From the NCBI GenBank assembly GCA_005778035.1, contig SXKT01000070.1, positions 1 to 50,555 on the forward strand: 50,555 nt of DNA, in the 5' to 3' direction. Made by a program: the position numbers and the translations under genes. Positions 26,597 through 34,537 of this stretch are shown here, piece after piece (positions within the stretch are counted from its first letter, which is position 1; each line of letters opens with the position of its first letter). Below the pieces are notes generated by a model. That model was not told the origin of the DNA. It ran no database searches and was given only the letters and a program-made list of their open reading frames with translations. The DNA comes from Chloroflexota bacterium (GTDB lineage: Bacteria; Chloroflexota; Anaerolineae; Anaerolineales; Villigracilaceae).

Positions 26597-26941
26597 ATGA
26601 CTGAAAATTTGAATACCCAGATTGAATTAGAAGAGAACGACCCTATCTACTACAAACCCAAGACCTTGAATATTATAGCCACACTTTCCGGTATATTTTC
26701 GTGGATCGTTCTGGCCGGTTTCGTCGGTTTGGTTGTCGGACAATCAATCATCCTCTCCAACCTTACCCAGGGCGCTGCCATCACTGAGTTGGTCAACGAA
26801 CCCCAAGCCTTAAACTGGATCTATAGCAATATTGTAACCCCTGTATTTTTTGCCATCGTTTCCTTTTTCGCCCTTCAGGGTGTCTCCATCGGTCTCAATG
26901 TACTGTTAGAAATTGACTTTAACGTACGCGAAGGTAAATAA
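26597..26941 (+). CDS. Small two-helix membrane protein, unknown family
   Basis: A 114-residue protein with two hydrophobic helices, about residues 27-50 (IIATLSGIFSWIVLAGFVGL) and 78-98 (IVTPVFFAIVSFFALQGVSI). A short acidic N-terminus and extracytoplasmic loop complete it. I do not recognise the family. The start is chosen at 26597 because AAGGAGC lies 9 nt upstream; the in-frame ATG at 26504 would overlap VanZ for its whole first third. A terminator follows. Confidence 0.75.
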   Translation: MTENLNTQIELEENDPIYYKPKTLNIIATLSGIFSWIVLAGFVGLVVGQSIILSNLTQGAAITELVNEPQALNWIYSNIVTPVFFAIVSFFALQGVSIGLNVLLEIDFNVREGK

Positions 26942-26961
26942 GTATTCTGCGCACCAAAGCA

Positions 26962-26989
26962 AAGGGCGGCCAACTTGGCGCCCTTTTTT
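26962..26989 (+). terminator. Intrinsic terminator
   Basis: AAGGGC pairs with GCCCTT around an inner GCC/GGC pairing, with a run of T at 26983-26989. It ends the small membrane protein gene and isolates the next promoter. Confidence 0.75.
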
Positions 26990-27009
26990 ATTGTCATTGA
27001 TTTGATTTC

Positions 27010-27038
27010 TTGACGATTCTTCTAACCAGTGGTATTCT
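27010..27038 (+). promoter_or_regulatory. Promoter of the leader-aminotransferase-ligase/hydrolase operon
   Basis: TTGACG and TATTCT are separated by exactly 17 nt. The predicted +1 is about 27045, only about 3 nt before the leader ORF's ATG. Confidence 0.7.
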
Positions 27039-27047
27039 ACAACCCTA

Positions 27048-27119
27048 ATGGCTACTATCAATACCACTACCAATCGCACCGATAACCGTAAGCAACACAT
27101 TACGGGTCTTTGGTCGTAG
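27048..27119 (+). CDS. 23-residue Thr/Asn-rich leader peptide (attenuator)
   Basis: ATG at 27048 opens a 23-codon ORF ending at TAG 27117-27119. The product starts MATINTTTNRTDNRK and ends TGLWS. It has six Thr and four Asn codons, most in the first 13 positions, and no Shine-Dalgarno. The downstream half of the ORF is also the 5' half of the alternative RNA hairpins described in the next entry. Short, residue-biased leader ORFs of this kind sense aminoacyl-tRNA levels in attenuated biosynthetic operons such as thr and his. That role is inferred here from layout. Confidence 0.6.
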   Translation: MATINTTTNRTDNRKQHITGLWS

Positions 27120-27175
27120 GTACTTATAAGAGGTAAACAAAATAAACCAAAGCCCCGCTAAAAACGGGGCTTTTT
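27086..27175 (+). promoter_or_regulatory. Transcription attenuator with mutually exclusive hairpins
   Basis: Segment 1-2: CCGTAA (27086-27091) pairs with TTACGG (27100-27105). Segment 2-3: GGG-t-CTTTGG (27104-27113) can pair with CCAAAGCCC (27147-27155), an antiterminator with one bulged base. Segment 3-4: AAAGCCCCG (27149-27157) pairs with CGGGGCTTT (27165-27173), followed by five T, the terminator. The 2-3 pairing excludes both others. A ribosome held in the Thr/Asn/Arg codons near 27078-27090 would cover segment 1 and favour readthrough into the aminotransferase gene. Confidence 0.62.
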
Positions 27176-27200
27176 AATAACCAGTTTTAAGGAGATCATC

Positions 27201-28502
27201 ATGGAAGTCTCGAATACCACCCCTGTTTATGCGGTTCCAGAACAAAATCTGGTTCCGGTCAATCCTTATCTCAAGGATATGCAGGCAATCCCGCCATCCC
27301 GAATGTTCCTGATCAACAAATCTCTCAAAGTTTATCAGGAAAAAAATCCGGGAGCGACCGTTTTTGATGCCTCGCAAGGGGATGGAGGAGCCTCATTGCC
27401 AGGGGTTCCGCGGCAGATATTAGAGCGTGCCGCTGAAATGCAAATTGAGCATGGTACAAGTTACGATATGCCATTTGGAACCGAGGCTTACCGAAAGTCA
27501 GTCACCGAAAAGTACTGGAAATTGGAACCATCACTGGGTTACGGGCCACAAAACGTATTGGGTACTTGCGGTGGCCGCGATGGCTTGATCAAGGCTTACC
27601 AGACCATGTTACACATGGGCCATGGGCGCGAAGGCGATGTGATCGCAGTCTCTCGCGTGCCGTGGATCAGTTATAACTGGGGACCCTACGGGATAGGCGC
27701 AAATGTGGTTTGGTCACCGGGCGACCCTGCCAATGGCTGGGCATATACGGAAGAAGGTATCCAGGAAACTGTCAAGTTTACTGCCAAGAGTGGCCGCAAG
27801 GTGGCCGGTTTGGTGATCACCAATCCGGATAATCCGACCGGGCTTACGACCTCGGTTGAAAAACAAGTATCTTTGGCCAAGGCAGCCCTTGCTGCGGGTA
27901 TTCCGTTTGTGTTATTCGACTGGATGTACCATTACGTTACCGATGAATCACCGATGGATCTCAACAAATTCTTGGCAAATTTTGATCCCGCGGAACGCAA
28001 GAAATTGATCTTTTTGGATGGCATTACCAAATCTTTGGGCGGTTCCAATGTGCGCAATTGCCATCTCATCGCAGATGAAGAGGTGGTCAAATTTATTGTG
28101 GCACGTGCTTCCCACACTGTAATGCCCACTTTTTACTCCCTTGCGGTAGCAATGGCGGCTTACGAAATGGGTTATAGCGAAGCTGCCAAGTCCATCATTG
28201 AACCAACCAACCAGAGCCGTCGCGTGCTAAAACCATTGTTGGAAAAAGCAGGATTCACTCATATTATCGGTAAAGGTTACTATGCCTTCATTAATGTCGG
28301 CGAGTTCGTAAAAGCCAAAGGATGGGCGGATAGCGAACCGCTTGGACAATACCTCGCCGAAAATTTTGGTGTGGCCATCGTTCCTGGTGCGTTTTTCTCG
28401 CCATTCGGTAACGATTGGATCCGTTTTAGTTATGCCACCCCCCAAGACCGAACTGTCGGCGCTTTCGAGAGGTTGGTCGAAGGTCTCAATTCCCTCAGAT
28501 AA
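27201..28502 (+). CDS. Class I/II pyridoxal-phosphate aminotransferase
   Basis: A 433-residue fold-type I aminotransferase. The co-substrate-binding block is VITNPDNPTGLTTS near residue 204. The Schiff-base Lys is in FLDGITKSLGGSNVRN near residue 277. The C-terminal Arg region is NDWIRFSYATPQ. The substrate is not clear. The N-terminal DASQGDGGASLPGVP region differs from ordinary aspartate aminotransferases. AAGGAG is well placed before the ATG. It lies directly behind the leader/attenuator and 11 nt before the ligase-hydrolase fusion, so the two form one regulated operon. Confidence 0.9.
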   Translation: MEVSNTTPVYAVPEQNLVPVNPYLKDMQAIPPSRMFLINKSLKVYQEKNPGATVFDASQGDGGASLPGVPRQILERAAEMQIEHGTSYDMPFGTEAYRKSVTEKYWKLEPSLGYGPQNVLGTCGGRDGLIKAYQTMLHMGHGREGDVIAVSRVPWISYNWGPYGIGANVVWSPGDPANGWAYTEEGIQETVKFTAKSGRKVAGLVITNPDNPTGLTTSVEKQVSLAKAALAAGIPFVLFDWMYHYVTDESPMDLNKFLANFDPAERKKLIFLDGITKSLGGSNVRNCHLIADEEVVKFIVARASHTVMPTFYSLAVAMAAYEMGYSEAAKSIIEPTNQSRRVLKPLLEKAGFTHIIGKGYYAFINVGEFVKAKGWADSEPLGQYLAENFGVAIVPGAFFSPFGNDWIRFSYATPQDRTVGAFERLVEGLNSLR

Positions 28503-28513
28503 GGCGCTTTTTA

Positions 28514-31339
28514 ATGTCATTATTTAACCCAAAGCAGTTTGCTGAAAAATTTAACCTTGCGTTGGAATCTGTAAAAGCCGAAAAACCAAATGGTGGCCTA
28601 AGTGGTATCGAGCTGGAATGGAACTTGCTCGATGAACGATTATCACCTCTGCTGACCGTTGGTTCCGGCCCAGCAAAAATGTCTTTTGTTGATTACCTGC
28701 GAGCTGAATGCTTGCCAAAAGACTTGGTCCATTTTTCGCAGTTGGAAGTTTTTCATTGGATGGTAGAGTTCGCTTCCAAACCGTATTACTCTGCAAAAGG
28801 CGCGATCTACGAGACCCGCCTTTTGGAAGCGATCTTGATCAACTCGTTAAAAAAAGCTGGCAAACACTTCAATGAAAACCTGTTCTATTGGCATGGCAAT
28901 CTTTTGTTCCAAACCGATATTACCCACGATTCTATTCCGGGGAATTGGAGTATAGCCAAGCGGCGCTACCTTGAACGTTGCGTGGACTTATACGGCAATA
29001 CCCTTGCTACCGCCGGTATCCATATCAATCTATCGTTGCCAGACCCATTGTTCAGCTGGGATTTTATGCACTTGCCTCAGGCTGATCGCAACAGCAAACA
29101 TCTCGACCAATTCAAAAGCGAGTTTTACATCACAGCCACTCGCTGTTTGCGAGCTTTTGCTTCCTTATACATCGCTACCAGCGCATCTACTCCGTTGCAA
29201 GCACAAATGCGCAATGGTAAATCGGTGGTTGTGCTTACCGAGTTTGATTCTGTTCGTAATTTAACCTTCCCGAACCCCGCAGAGATCGACCAGGCAGACC
29301 TGTACCGTAGTTATAAGGACTATAAGGCAATTTCGTACGACCTCGTAAATCGCGGTGTCCGTTTTGGGAATAATAATTGGACCCCCGTCCGCGCTCGTTC
29401 TTTTGCGGAGCCAGTTGAACGCCTGATCTCCACCACTGGCGACCAACTTAATGACTTGTATACTCGCGGTTTGTATTCAATCGGTGATCTTACCCCCGCA
29501 GAGGAAATGGCGCGCCAGATCGAAAAACAAAACCTGCTCGCCCGCATCAACCTGCCCATGGGCCGCGTGGAGATCCGCACTGATGATGGAGGACACCCAG
29601 TCGCCACGGACTTGGCCAACCTGACGCTTAAAAACCTGCTGCTGATGCGGATCTATGCCGACCCCACATTTGCGCGTTCATTCAGGTACGACCGAGAAGA
29701 CATCACTCGCGCCCGGGCAAACGAAGTATTGGCCAGCCAAAAAGGCCTCAATGCTGAAATTGAAAATCCGCTGACAGCAAAACCTGTCAAAATGCGCGAT
29801 TTCCTTAAATGGACCTTGACCGAATTAACGCCTTTAGCCGAAGCACTTGGAGTAAACAAAGATCTGCAACCCTTGTGGGATATGGCTAATGGAGGCCCCA
29901 ATACCTCCAATATTCTCCGATCCCGCATTCGCGAGTTCATTGGCGACAAAGATGAGGTTCCGATGGACATCCTCCGCATGATCGCACAAGAACGACAGGA
30001 CCAGATAGCTGGCGAGGTTGAGCTCATCACCGCTAACTTGGGAGAGATTTCGGCTGAAGCCTTCAAGTTGACTACCATTATAGATTCCGCACGGGTAGAA
30101 GCCCTCACCGAAACCAGTCTGCCCATCCGATTCCGCCCTGCAGTTGATGCCAACCTGCCCAGCGAGTATGCCACCAAAACCGAAGAGATCGTGGACCTTT
30201 CTTCCACCCTAATCCGGATCCCTTCTGTCACCGCTTGCCCGGAAGAACGGCTACATGAGGTTCACAGGGCGGGGACGATCATTTACGATTACCTAAAAAA
30301 TGCCGGGTTGGCGGTACGTTATTTCGATGGCAAGTACCCTGCCATTCTCGCATCTTTTCAACCAAAAAATTCTGTACACAAAATTGGCTCATCCCTGCTA
30401 ACAGGCCACTTCGATGTGGTTGAACCAGAACCTGATGACAGCCAATTCCTCCCATCCGTAGAAGGCAATTATCTCACGGGGCGTGGTTCTGCCGACATGA
30501 AAACAGTTGTTGCTACATACCTGGTTTGGATGAAGGATGTACAGCAAGCTGGAGGGCCATTCCCTGATATTTCGATGTTGCTGGTTGGCAACGAAGAAAA
30601 TGGCGAAGCTGAAGCATGGGGTACACCTCAAGTACTTAATCTGCTTAAAACTGAGAGTGGTTATGAGCCTACCTTCTTTATCGCAGGGGAGAGAACAGGC
30701 GAAAAAGGGGATGAGCTCTACGGCGAGATCTGCGTTGAAAATCGTGGCGTTATGCGCTTTGATGTGATCGCTCGCGGATCCAAAGGGCATTCTGGTGTGG
30801 CAGGTACCGGCGATTTATCAGACAAACTGATCAATGCCCGAGAAGGATTGAATGAGATATTTGGCAAAAACCTCACACTGAAATCCGACGACGGCTGGCA
30901 ATCGCAAGCCAAATTTCCGTTTATTAAGGTAGGCACGCCCGGTGTTTACAATGTTACTGCCGCCGTAGGCATTTTGGGGGTAGAGATACGTCCGATACCG
31001 CAGGACAACATCAGCAACTTGCAGGTTGAGGTTGAGCGCTATTGTGCTGAAAATGGCCTTGAAGTGGAATTTTCGGTGAATGAAGCTGGCGTTGCCTGCT
31101 CTGCCGATAACCCGGCTTTGCGTGCCCTGATTGCCGCCGTACGGGCAGTTTCTGGCGCCGAGCCGCGCATTGGTCGAAAACTACCCGGCACAAGCGCTCG
31201 ATTCGCACCGGGTGGCCAGGCTGTAGTGTGGGGCCAAAGTGGAATTGGCCCGCACAGTAAAAACGAAAAACATTATATTCCCAGCATCGAACCGTTCTAC
31301 AACTGTCTTTGGGAATTTTCCCGCCAGCTTAAAGGGTAG
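28514..31339 (+). CDS. Fusion of a glutamate-cysteine-ligase-like domain and an M20 metallohydrolase
   Basis: A 941-residue protein. Residues about 1-550 resemble the glutamate-cysteine ligase (GCS2/YbdK-type carboxylate-amine ligase) superfamily: LSGIELEWNLLDERLSP near residue 26 and GRVEIRTDDGGHPVATDLAN near residue 350, with a conserved Arg/acidic pattern. Residues about 555-941 are an M20 (ArgE/DapE/CPG2) hydrolase. The metal ligands are visible: His/Asp in TGHFDVVEPE near 629, Asp in GRGSADMK near 659, Glu pair in GNEENGEAE near 693, and His in GPHSKNEKHYI near 910. One chain would thus form and break an amide bond. The ligase assignment is weaker than the M20 one. A strong terminator follows. 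Confidence 0.8.
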   Translation: MSLFNPKQFAEKFNLALESVKAEKPNGGLSGIELEWNLLDERLSPLLTVGSGPAKMSFVDYLRAECLPKDLVHFSQLEVFHWMVEFASKPYYSAKGAIYETRLLEAILINSLKKAGKHFNENLFYWHGNLLFQTDITHDSIPGNWSIAKRRYLERCVDLYGNTLATAGIHINLSLPDPLFSWDFMHLPQADRNSKHLDQFKSEFYITATRCLRAFASLYIATSASTPLQAQMRNGKSVVVLTEFDSVRNLTFPNPAEIDQADLYRSYKDYKAISYDLVNRGVRFGNNNWTPVRARSFAEPVERLISTTGDQLNDLYTRGLYSIGDLTPAEEMARQIEKQNLLARINLPMGRVEIRTDDGGHPVATDLANLTLKNLLLMRIYADPTFARSFRYDREDITRARANEVLASQKGLNAEIENPLTAKPVKMRDFLKWTLTELTPLAEALGVNKDLQPLWDMANGGPNTSNILRSRIREFIGDKDEVPMDILRMIAQERQDQIAGEVELITANLGEISAEAFKLTTIIDSARVEALTETSLPIRFRPAVDANLPSEYATKTEEIVDLSSTLIRIPSVTACPEERLHEVHRAGTIIYDYLKNAGLAVRYFDGKYPAILASFQPKNSVHKIGSSLLTGHFDVVEPEPDDSQFLPSVEGNYLTGRGSADMKTVVATYLVWMKDVQQAGGPFPDISMLLVGNEENGEAEAWGTPQVLNLLKTESGYEPTFFIAGERTGEKGDELYGEICVENRGVMRFDVIARGSKGHSGVAGTGDLSDKLINAREGLNEIFGKNLTLKSDDGWQSQAKFPFIKVGTPGVYNVTAAVGILGVEIRPIPQDNISNLQVEVERYCAENGLEVEFSVNEAGVACSADNPALRALIAAVRAVSGAEPRIGRKLPGTSARFAPGGQAVVWGQSGIGPHSKNEKHYIPSIEPFYNCLWEFSRQLKG

Positions 31340-31356
31340 TTCAGGCTGAAATCATC

Positions 31357-31389
31357 AAAAAAGGATCGGTGTTTACCCGATCCTTTTTT
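31357..31389. terminator. Bidirectional intrinsic terminator
   Basis: A perfect 13-bp stem (31357-31369 with 31377-31389) has an A-run on one side and a T-run on the other, so it works on both strands. It closes the attenuator operon (+) and the TPR operon (-, last stop 31411). Confidence 0.9.
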
Positions 31390-31410
31390 GATGGCATATG
31401 TCATCACGGA

Positions 31411-33102
31411 TTATGCGTATGCCGGTTCCAACGCATACTTGCGAACGAGTGCTTCAAATCTCGGATCTTGACGGATAAAATCCAGATCCATGTCAGCTTG
31501 CGCAAGCGCGATTGAAGTTTGTTTCTTTTGCAGGGCTGTCTCCAAAAACTGAAGAGCCAGGTTTGTTTCTCCTCGTACCGATTCAAAACATGCTCGGTCA
31601 TATTCTTTTTCGTTCTTCATAAATGGCATGGCGAAATCGATGTGGTACTTGGCTTTATCTGGGTAACCTAATCGTCGAAAGTAATTGGCCAGCGCGCAGT
31701 GGGCGTAAGTAGATGTGGGGTCCATTTCAAGCACTTTTTGCATTTCAGATATGGCGACATTGAAATTTCCATATGCCGCGTAGAGCGATCCCAGCTGGAA
31801 ATGGTAGATATGTTTGCGTGGTTGAATGGATACCGCATTCTCGTATGCGAAGATAGCCTTGTCGTACCAGCGTTTGATCTTATACAAGTTGCCCAGCGAA
31901 TCCCAAGCGCGGTCGTTGAAAGGGTTCTCCTTCACCGTTGTCTCAAACTTGCGGATCGAGACCAACAATTGGTCGTCATCCATGTCCATATCAACCGGTT
32001 TGTTTTGCTCAAGAACCATCGCTTCATCGCTCGCCAGTTGCTCGTGAGTACTTGTTGAACTTTGGTTGACCGCATCCATTTCGATCATTTCTGGTTCTGC
32101 CATATCTCCGCTGGAATTACTTGCAGTGACAATGTTCGGCATCGGTTTATCCAAACGCAATCCTTCCATCGTCCTTTGGTAATACTCCAACGCTTTCTGA
32201 TAAACCTTGATCCCGTCATTACCATAGGCATTGTGGTCAAACACATTTCCCAATTGATAACAAGCAACTGCCTCGTCCAATTTTCCGTGTTTGGTCATCA
32301 GGTCCCCCATACCATTCCAACTTTCAGGGTCTTCCGGGTTTTGTACCAGGGATTTATGATAGGCAGCCTGAGCTTCATCATTCATATCCAAGTTTTCATA
32401 AAGGGCGCCTACTTTGTTCCACGGAAAGATCTGGTTAGGGGCCAATTCAGCCGCCTTGAGGTACGCATCGATCGCGCCCTTTATGTCGCCAAAGGCTGTA
32501 CGCACCAATGCCAGTGAATGCCAGGCAAGCGCTTCGATCCATCGATTGTCGCTTTTTTGGGCGTCACCAATGGCCTTGGTCAAAACTTCCTCAGCATCTT
32601 CAAGCTGGCCATTGCGCCAATGCATAATGCCCATCGTCAACAACATTGTCAGGCGCAACCCTTCCTGGTTTTCCTCAATGCTCGCATCCGCATCGGTCAT
32701 TGGCTCCTTGCTTGTTTCAACGGATTCAACGTGCAACGGCTTTTGTTCTACCATGCCAACCGAAGGCAGCTGATTAGCCAGGCTTGGGTCCAACTCCAGA
32801 GAGCGGTTCAAATAACCCAAAGCCAACTGGCCATCGCCCAAACGAATGCACATCTTGCCCATTTCCATCAAGGCCAGCGCTTTGTCGCTGTTGGCTTGGC
32901 TGTTCTTCACAACTTCTTCAACCAAGCTTTGTGCCAATGCAACATCTTCACTTTTTGCCGCGGCCGAATAAAGCTTTTCCATCAACTGTGGGTTACGGTC
33001 ACCACAATCATACAGGCTCTGGTATATCTCAAAAGCTTTTTCCGAAAGATCCAATTTTTCATACATGCTTGCCAATTCCAACCAAGTTTGTGTGTTTTCC
33101 AT
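31411..33102 (-). CDS. TPR protein (563 aa), last gene of the MraZ-like/ATPase/TPR operon
   Basis: A protein made almost entirely of tetratricopeptide repeats, for example WLELASMYEKLDLSEKAFEIYQ at the N-terminus (WLELASMYEKLD), ALGYLNRSLELDPS, AWHSLALVRTAFGDIKGAID, WNGMGDLMTKHGKLDEAVAC, WDSLGNLYKIKRWYDKAI and HFQLGSLYAAYGNFNVAISE. An acidic linker lies between two TPR blocks near residues 330-385. No enzyme domain is seen. It is probably a scaffold for the upstream operon proteins. The start at 33102 is set by AGGAGAG; a longer ORF to 33204 would overlap the ParB-TPR gene. It follows that gene by 25 nt, the loosest junction in the operon. Confidence 0.85.
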   Translation of the reverse strand: MENTQTWLELASMYEKLDLSEKAFEIYQSLYDCGDRNPQLMEKLYSAAAKSEDVALAQSLVEEVVKNSQANSDKALALMEMGKMCIRLGDGQLALGYLNRSLELDPSLANQLPSVGMVEQKPLHVESVETSKEPMTDADASIEENQEGLRLTMLLTMGIMHWRNGQLEDAEEVLTKAIGDAQKSDNRWIEALAWHSLALVRTAFGDIKGAIDAYLKAAELAPNQIFPWNKVGALYENLDMNDEAQAAYHKSLVQNPEDPESWNGMGDLMTKHGKLDEAVACYQLGNVFDHNAYGNDGIKVYQKALEYYQRTMEGLRLDKPMPNIVTASNSSGDMAEPEMIEMDAVNQSSTSTHEQLASDEAMVLEQNKPVDMDMDDDQLLVSIRKFETTVKENPFNDRAWDSLGNLYKIKRWYDKAIFAYENAVSIQPRKHIYHFQLGSLYAAYGNFNVAISEMQKVLEMDPTSTYAHCALANYFRRLGYPDKAKYHIDFAMPFMKNEKEYDRACFESVRGETNLALQFLETALQKKQTSIALAQADMDLDFIRQDPRFEALVRKYALEPAYA

Positions 33103-33127
33103 GATTGCTCTCCTGATATTTTTATTC

Positions 33128-34537
33128 TTACAACCACAAGCGGGTTGGGTGTGGGTTTTGGCGCAGCATATTGGCAGCGCGGCTAAACAGGCTATTGTTT
33201 TCAATCTCGATTGGCTCTGCGATGGGTGCCACGTTGGCAGGTTGCATATACCATAACGTGTTTACTTCCGCACCAAAATCAGTATTGGATTCAATGTTAT
33301 TGGTTTCGTCGACCTCTTCGCTATCCAGGTCAACGCCCAGTTGGCCGATCATCTTGCGGATCATCTCTTTTTCCAAATCAGCAGCAGGGGTGCCGATCCG
33401 ATTTGCCGTTGGAGCCTTAAGACTATTCGCCACCGCGTAAGCACTCACACCGACCCGGTTAGCGATCTCATCGATCGAATAGTCGTGCTCGCTGGCAAGT
33501 TTTTGCAGATCAGACGCAATTTCTCCGCTGTCCTTTATGCCATTGTGCATATTTTCATGCAGCCTGATCTCAATCGATTCCGCGTCAGTTAGGTTGCGGA
33601 TGATCGCTGGAACCGAAACCTGGCCAGCCAGTTTGGCAGCCGCAAATCGGCGATTGCCGGCGACCACCGAGTACAGTTGGCTATCCCTGATCGGGGTAAC
33701 GATCAAGGGCTGCAATATTCCATGCAACTTGATCGAACGCACCAGATCATCCAGCATGTCATCATCAACTTCACGGGCCACCAAATCTGAGACCTGGATC
33801 GTCGCAAACCGCATTTCACTTTTTTTAGCGCTGCTATTAAGCTCTGCGATGATCTTTTCCACAATACCCGCCATTTCCATTTCGCCTTGCAGTCGATACA
33901 CACTTCGAATTCGGGTCCATGCTTCGGCAATTTCGGTGCCATCTTCAAGCAATTTTATTAGTTCTTCCAACTCCAACAGTGCTTCCTCAAGTTTCCCCTG
34001 GGTCAAGTATGCCTGAGAGAGGTTGCTATGTACGAACGGCAGCATTGGATCGATCCGAATGGCAGTCTGATAAGCATCCACCGCGTCATCGTAGGAACCC
34101 ACCTTGAACAATACCAAGCCAAGTTCATTCCAAACATGGGCATTGTCTTCGCCATTTGCTTCGGGAACCTCGGGCTTAGCCAGATAAGTTGTCACGTCAT
34201 CGGGTTGTGTTTCAACGAGAGCGCTAAGTTCATCCACAGCCTGGTAAACCCTGATAGCTTTAAAGTGCATATTGGCTGCCACATACAATGCCCCCAACTT
34301 ACGGTTTAATTCCAACATTTTCCCGGCATTGGTCGCGCAAGGTAAGGCGCGTTGCACCAACTCGGCCGCCGCCGAGAAATTGTTTAATTTTTCTTGCATG
34401 GCGGCAGCGAGGATCAACGCGTCGATGTTTCGGGGTGATTCTTGCAAAATGGAAGTGAAGGTATCCAGCGCTCGTTGGTGATGGCCGTTTTCATCCATTA
34501 TCTTGCCCAAGGTGATCATCAGGTTGTATCTGTTCAT
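33128..34537 (-). CDS. TPR-ParB fusion protein
   Basis: A 469-residue protein. Residues about 1-230 hold TPRs (HQRALDTFTSILQESPRN, VWNELGLVLFKVGSYDDAVD, VHSNLSQAYLTQGKLEEAL). Residues about 240-345 are a ParB/Srx-type N-terminal domain: IQVSDLVAREVDDDMLDDLV, SIKLHGILQPLIVTPI, the C-motif-like VVAGNRRFAAAKLAG and the E-N pair in RLHENMHNG. A helix-turn-helix follows (SIDEIANRVGVSAYAVANSL, near 365). The C-terminus is acidic and low in complexity. ParB domains bind CTP and DNA in plasmid and chromosome partition. A TPR front end is unusual, and no ParA is nearby. The start overlaps the previous stop (ATGA). Confidence 0.85.
   Translation of the reverse strand: MNRYNLMITLGKIMDENGHHQRALDTFTSILQESPRNIDALILAAAMQEKLNNFSAAAELVQRALPCATNAGKMLELNRKLGALYVAANMHFKAIRVYQAVDELSALVETQPDDVTTYLAKPEVPEANGEDNAHVWNELGLVLFKVGSYDDAVDAYQTAIRIDPMLPFVHSNLSQAYLTQGKLEEALLELEELIKLLEDGTEIAEAWTRIRSVYRLQGEMEMAGIVEKIIAELNSSAKKSEMRFATIQVSDLVAREVDDDMLDDLVRSIKLHGILQPLIVTPIRDSQLYSVVAGNRRFAAAKLAGQVSVPAIIRNLTDAESIEIRLHENMHNGIKDSGEIASDLQKLASEHDYSIDEIANRVGVSAYAVANSLKAPTANRIGTPAADLEKEMIRKMIGQLGVDLDSEEVDETNNIESNTDFGAEVNTLWYMQPANVAPIAEPIEIENNSLFSRAANMLRQNPHPTRLWL

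Noticed and set aside
27040..27180. tmRNA, T-box or riboswitch instead of a leader-peptide attenuator
   Set aside because: No tRNA-like ends, no T-box core sequence and no riboswitch core recognised; the residue-biased ORF and alternative hairpins fit ribosome-mediated attenuation better.
29653..30231. 192-codon minus-strand ORF inside the ligase-hydrolase gene
   Set aside because: Low-complexity Arg/Ser-rich translation antisense to a clear two-domain protein; no ribosome-binding site. A shadow ORF.
32518..33186. 222-codon plus-strand ORF over the TPR genes
   Set aside because: Antisense to regular TPR units; His/Phe/Gln-rich shadow.
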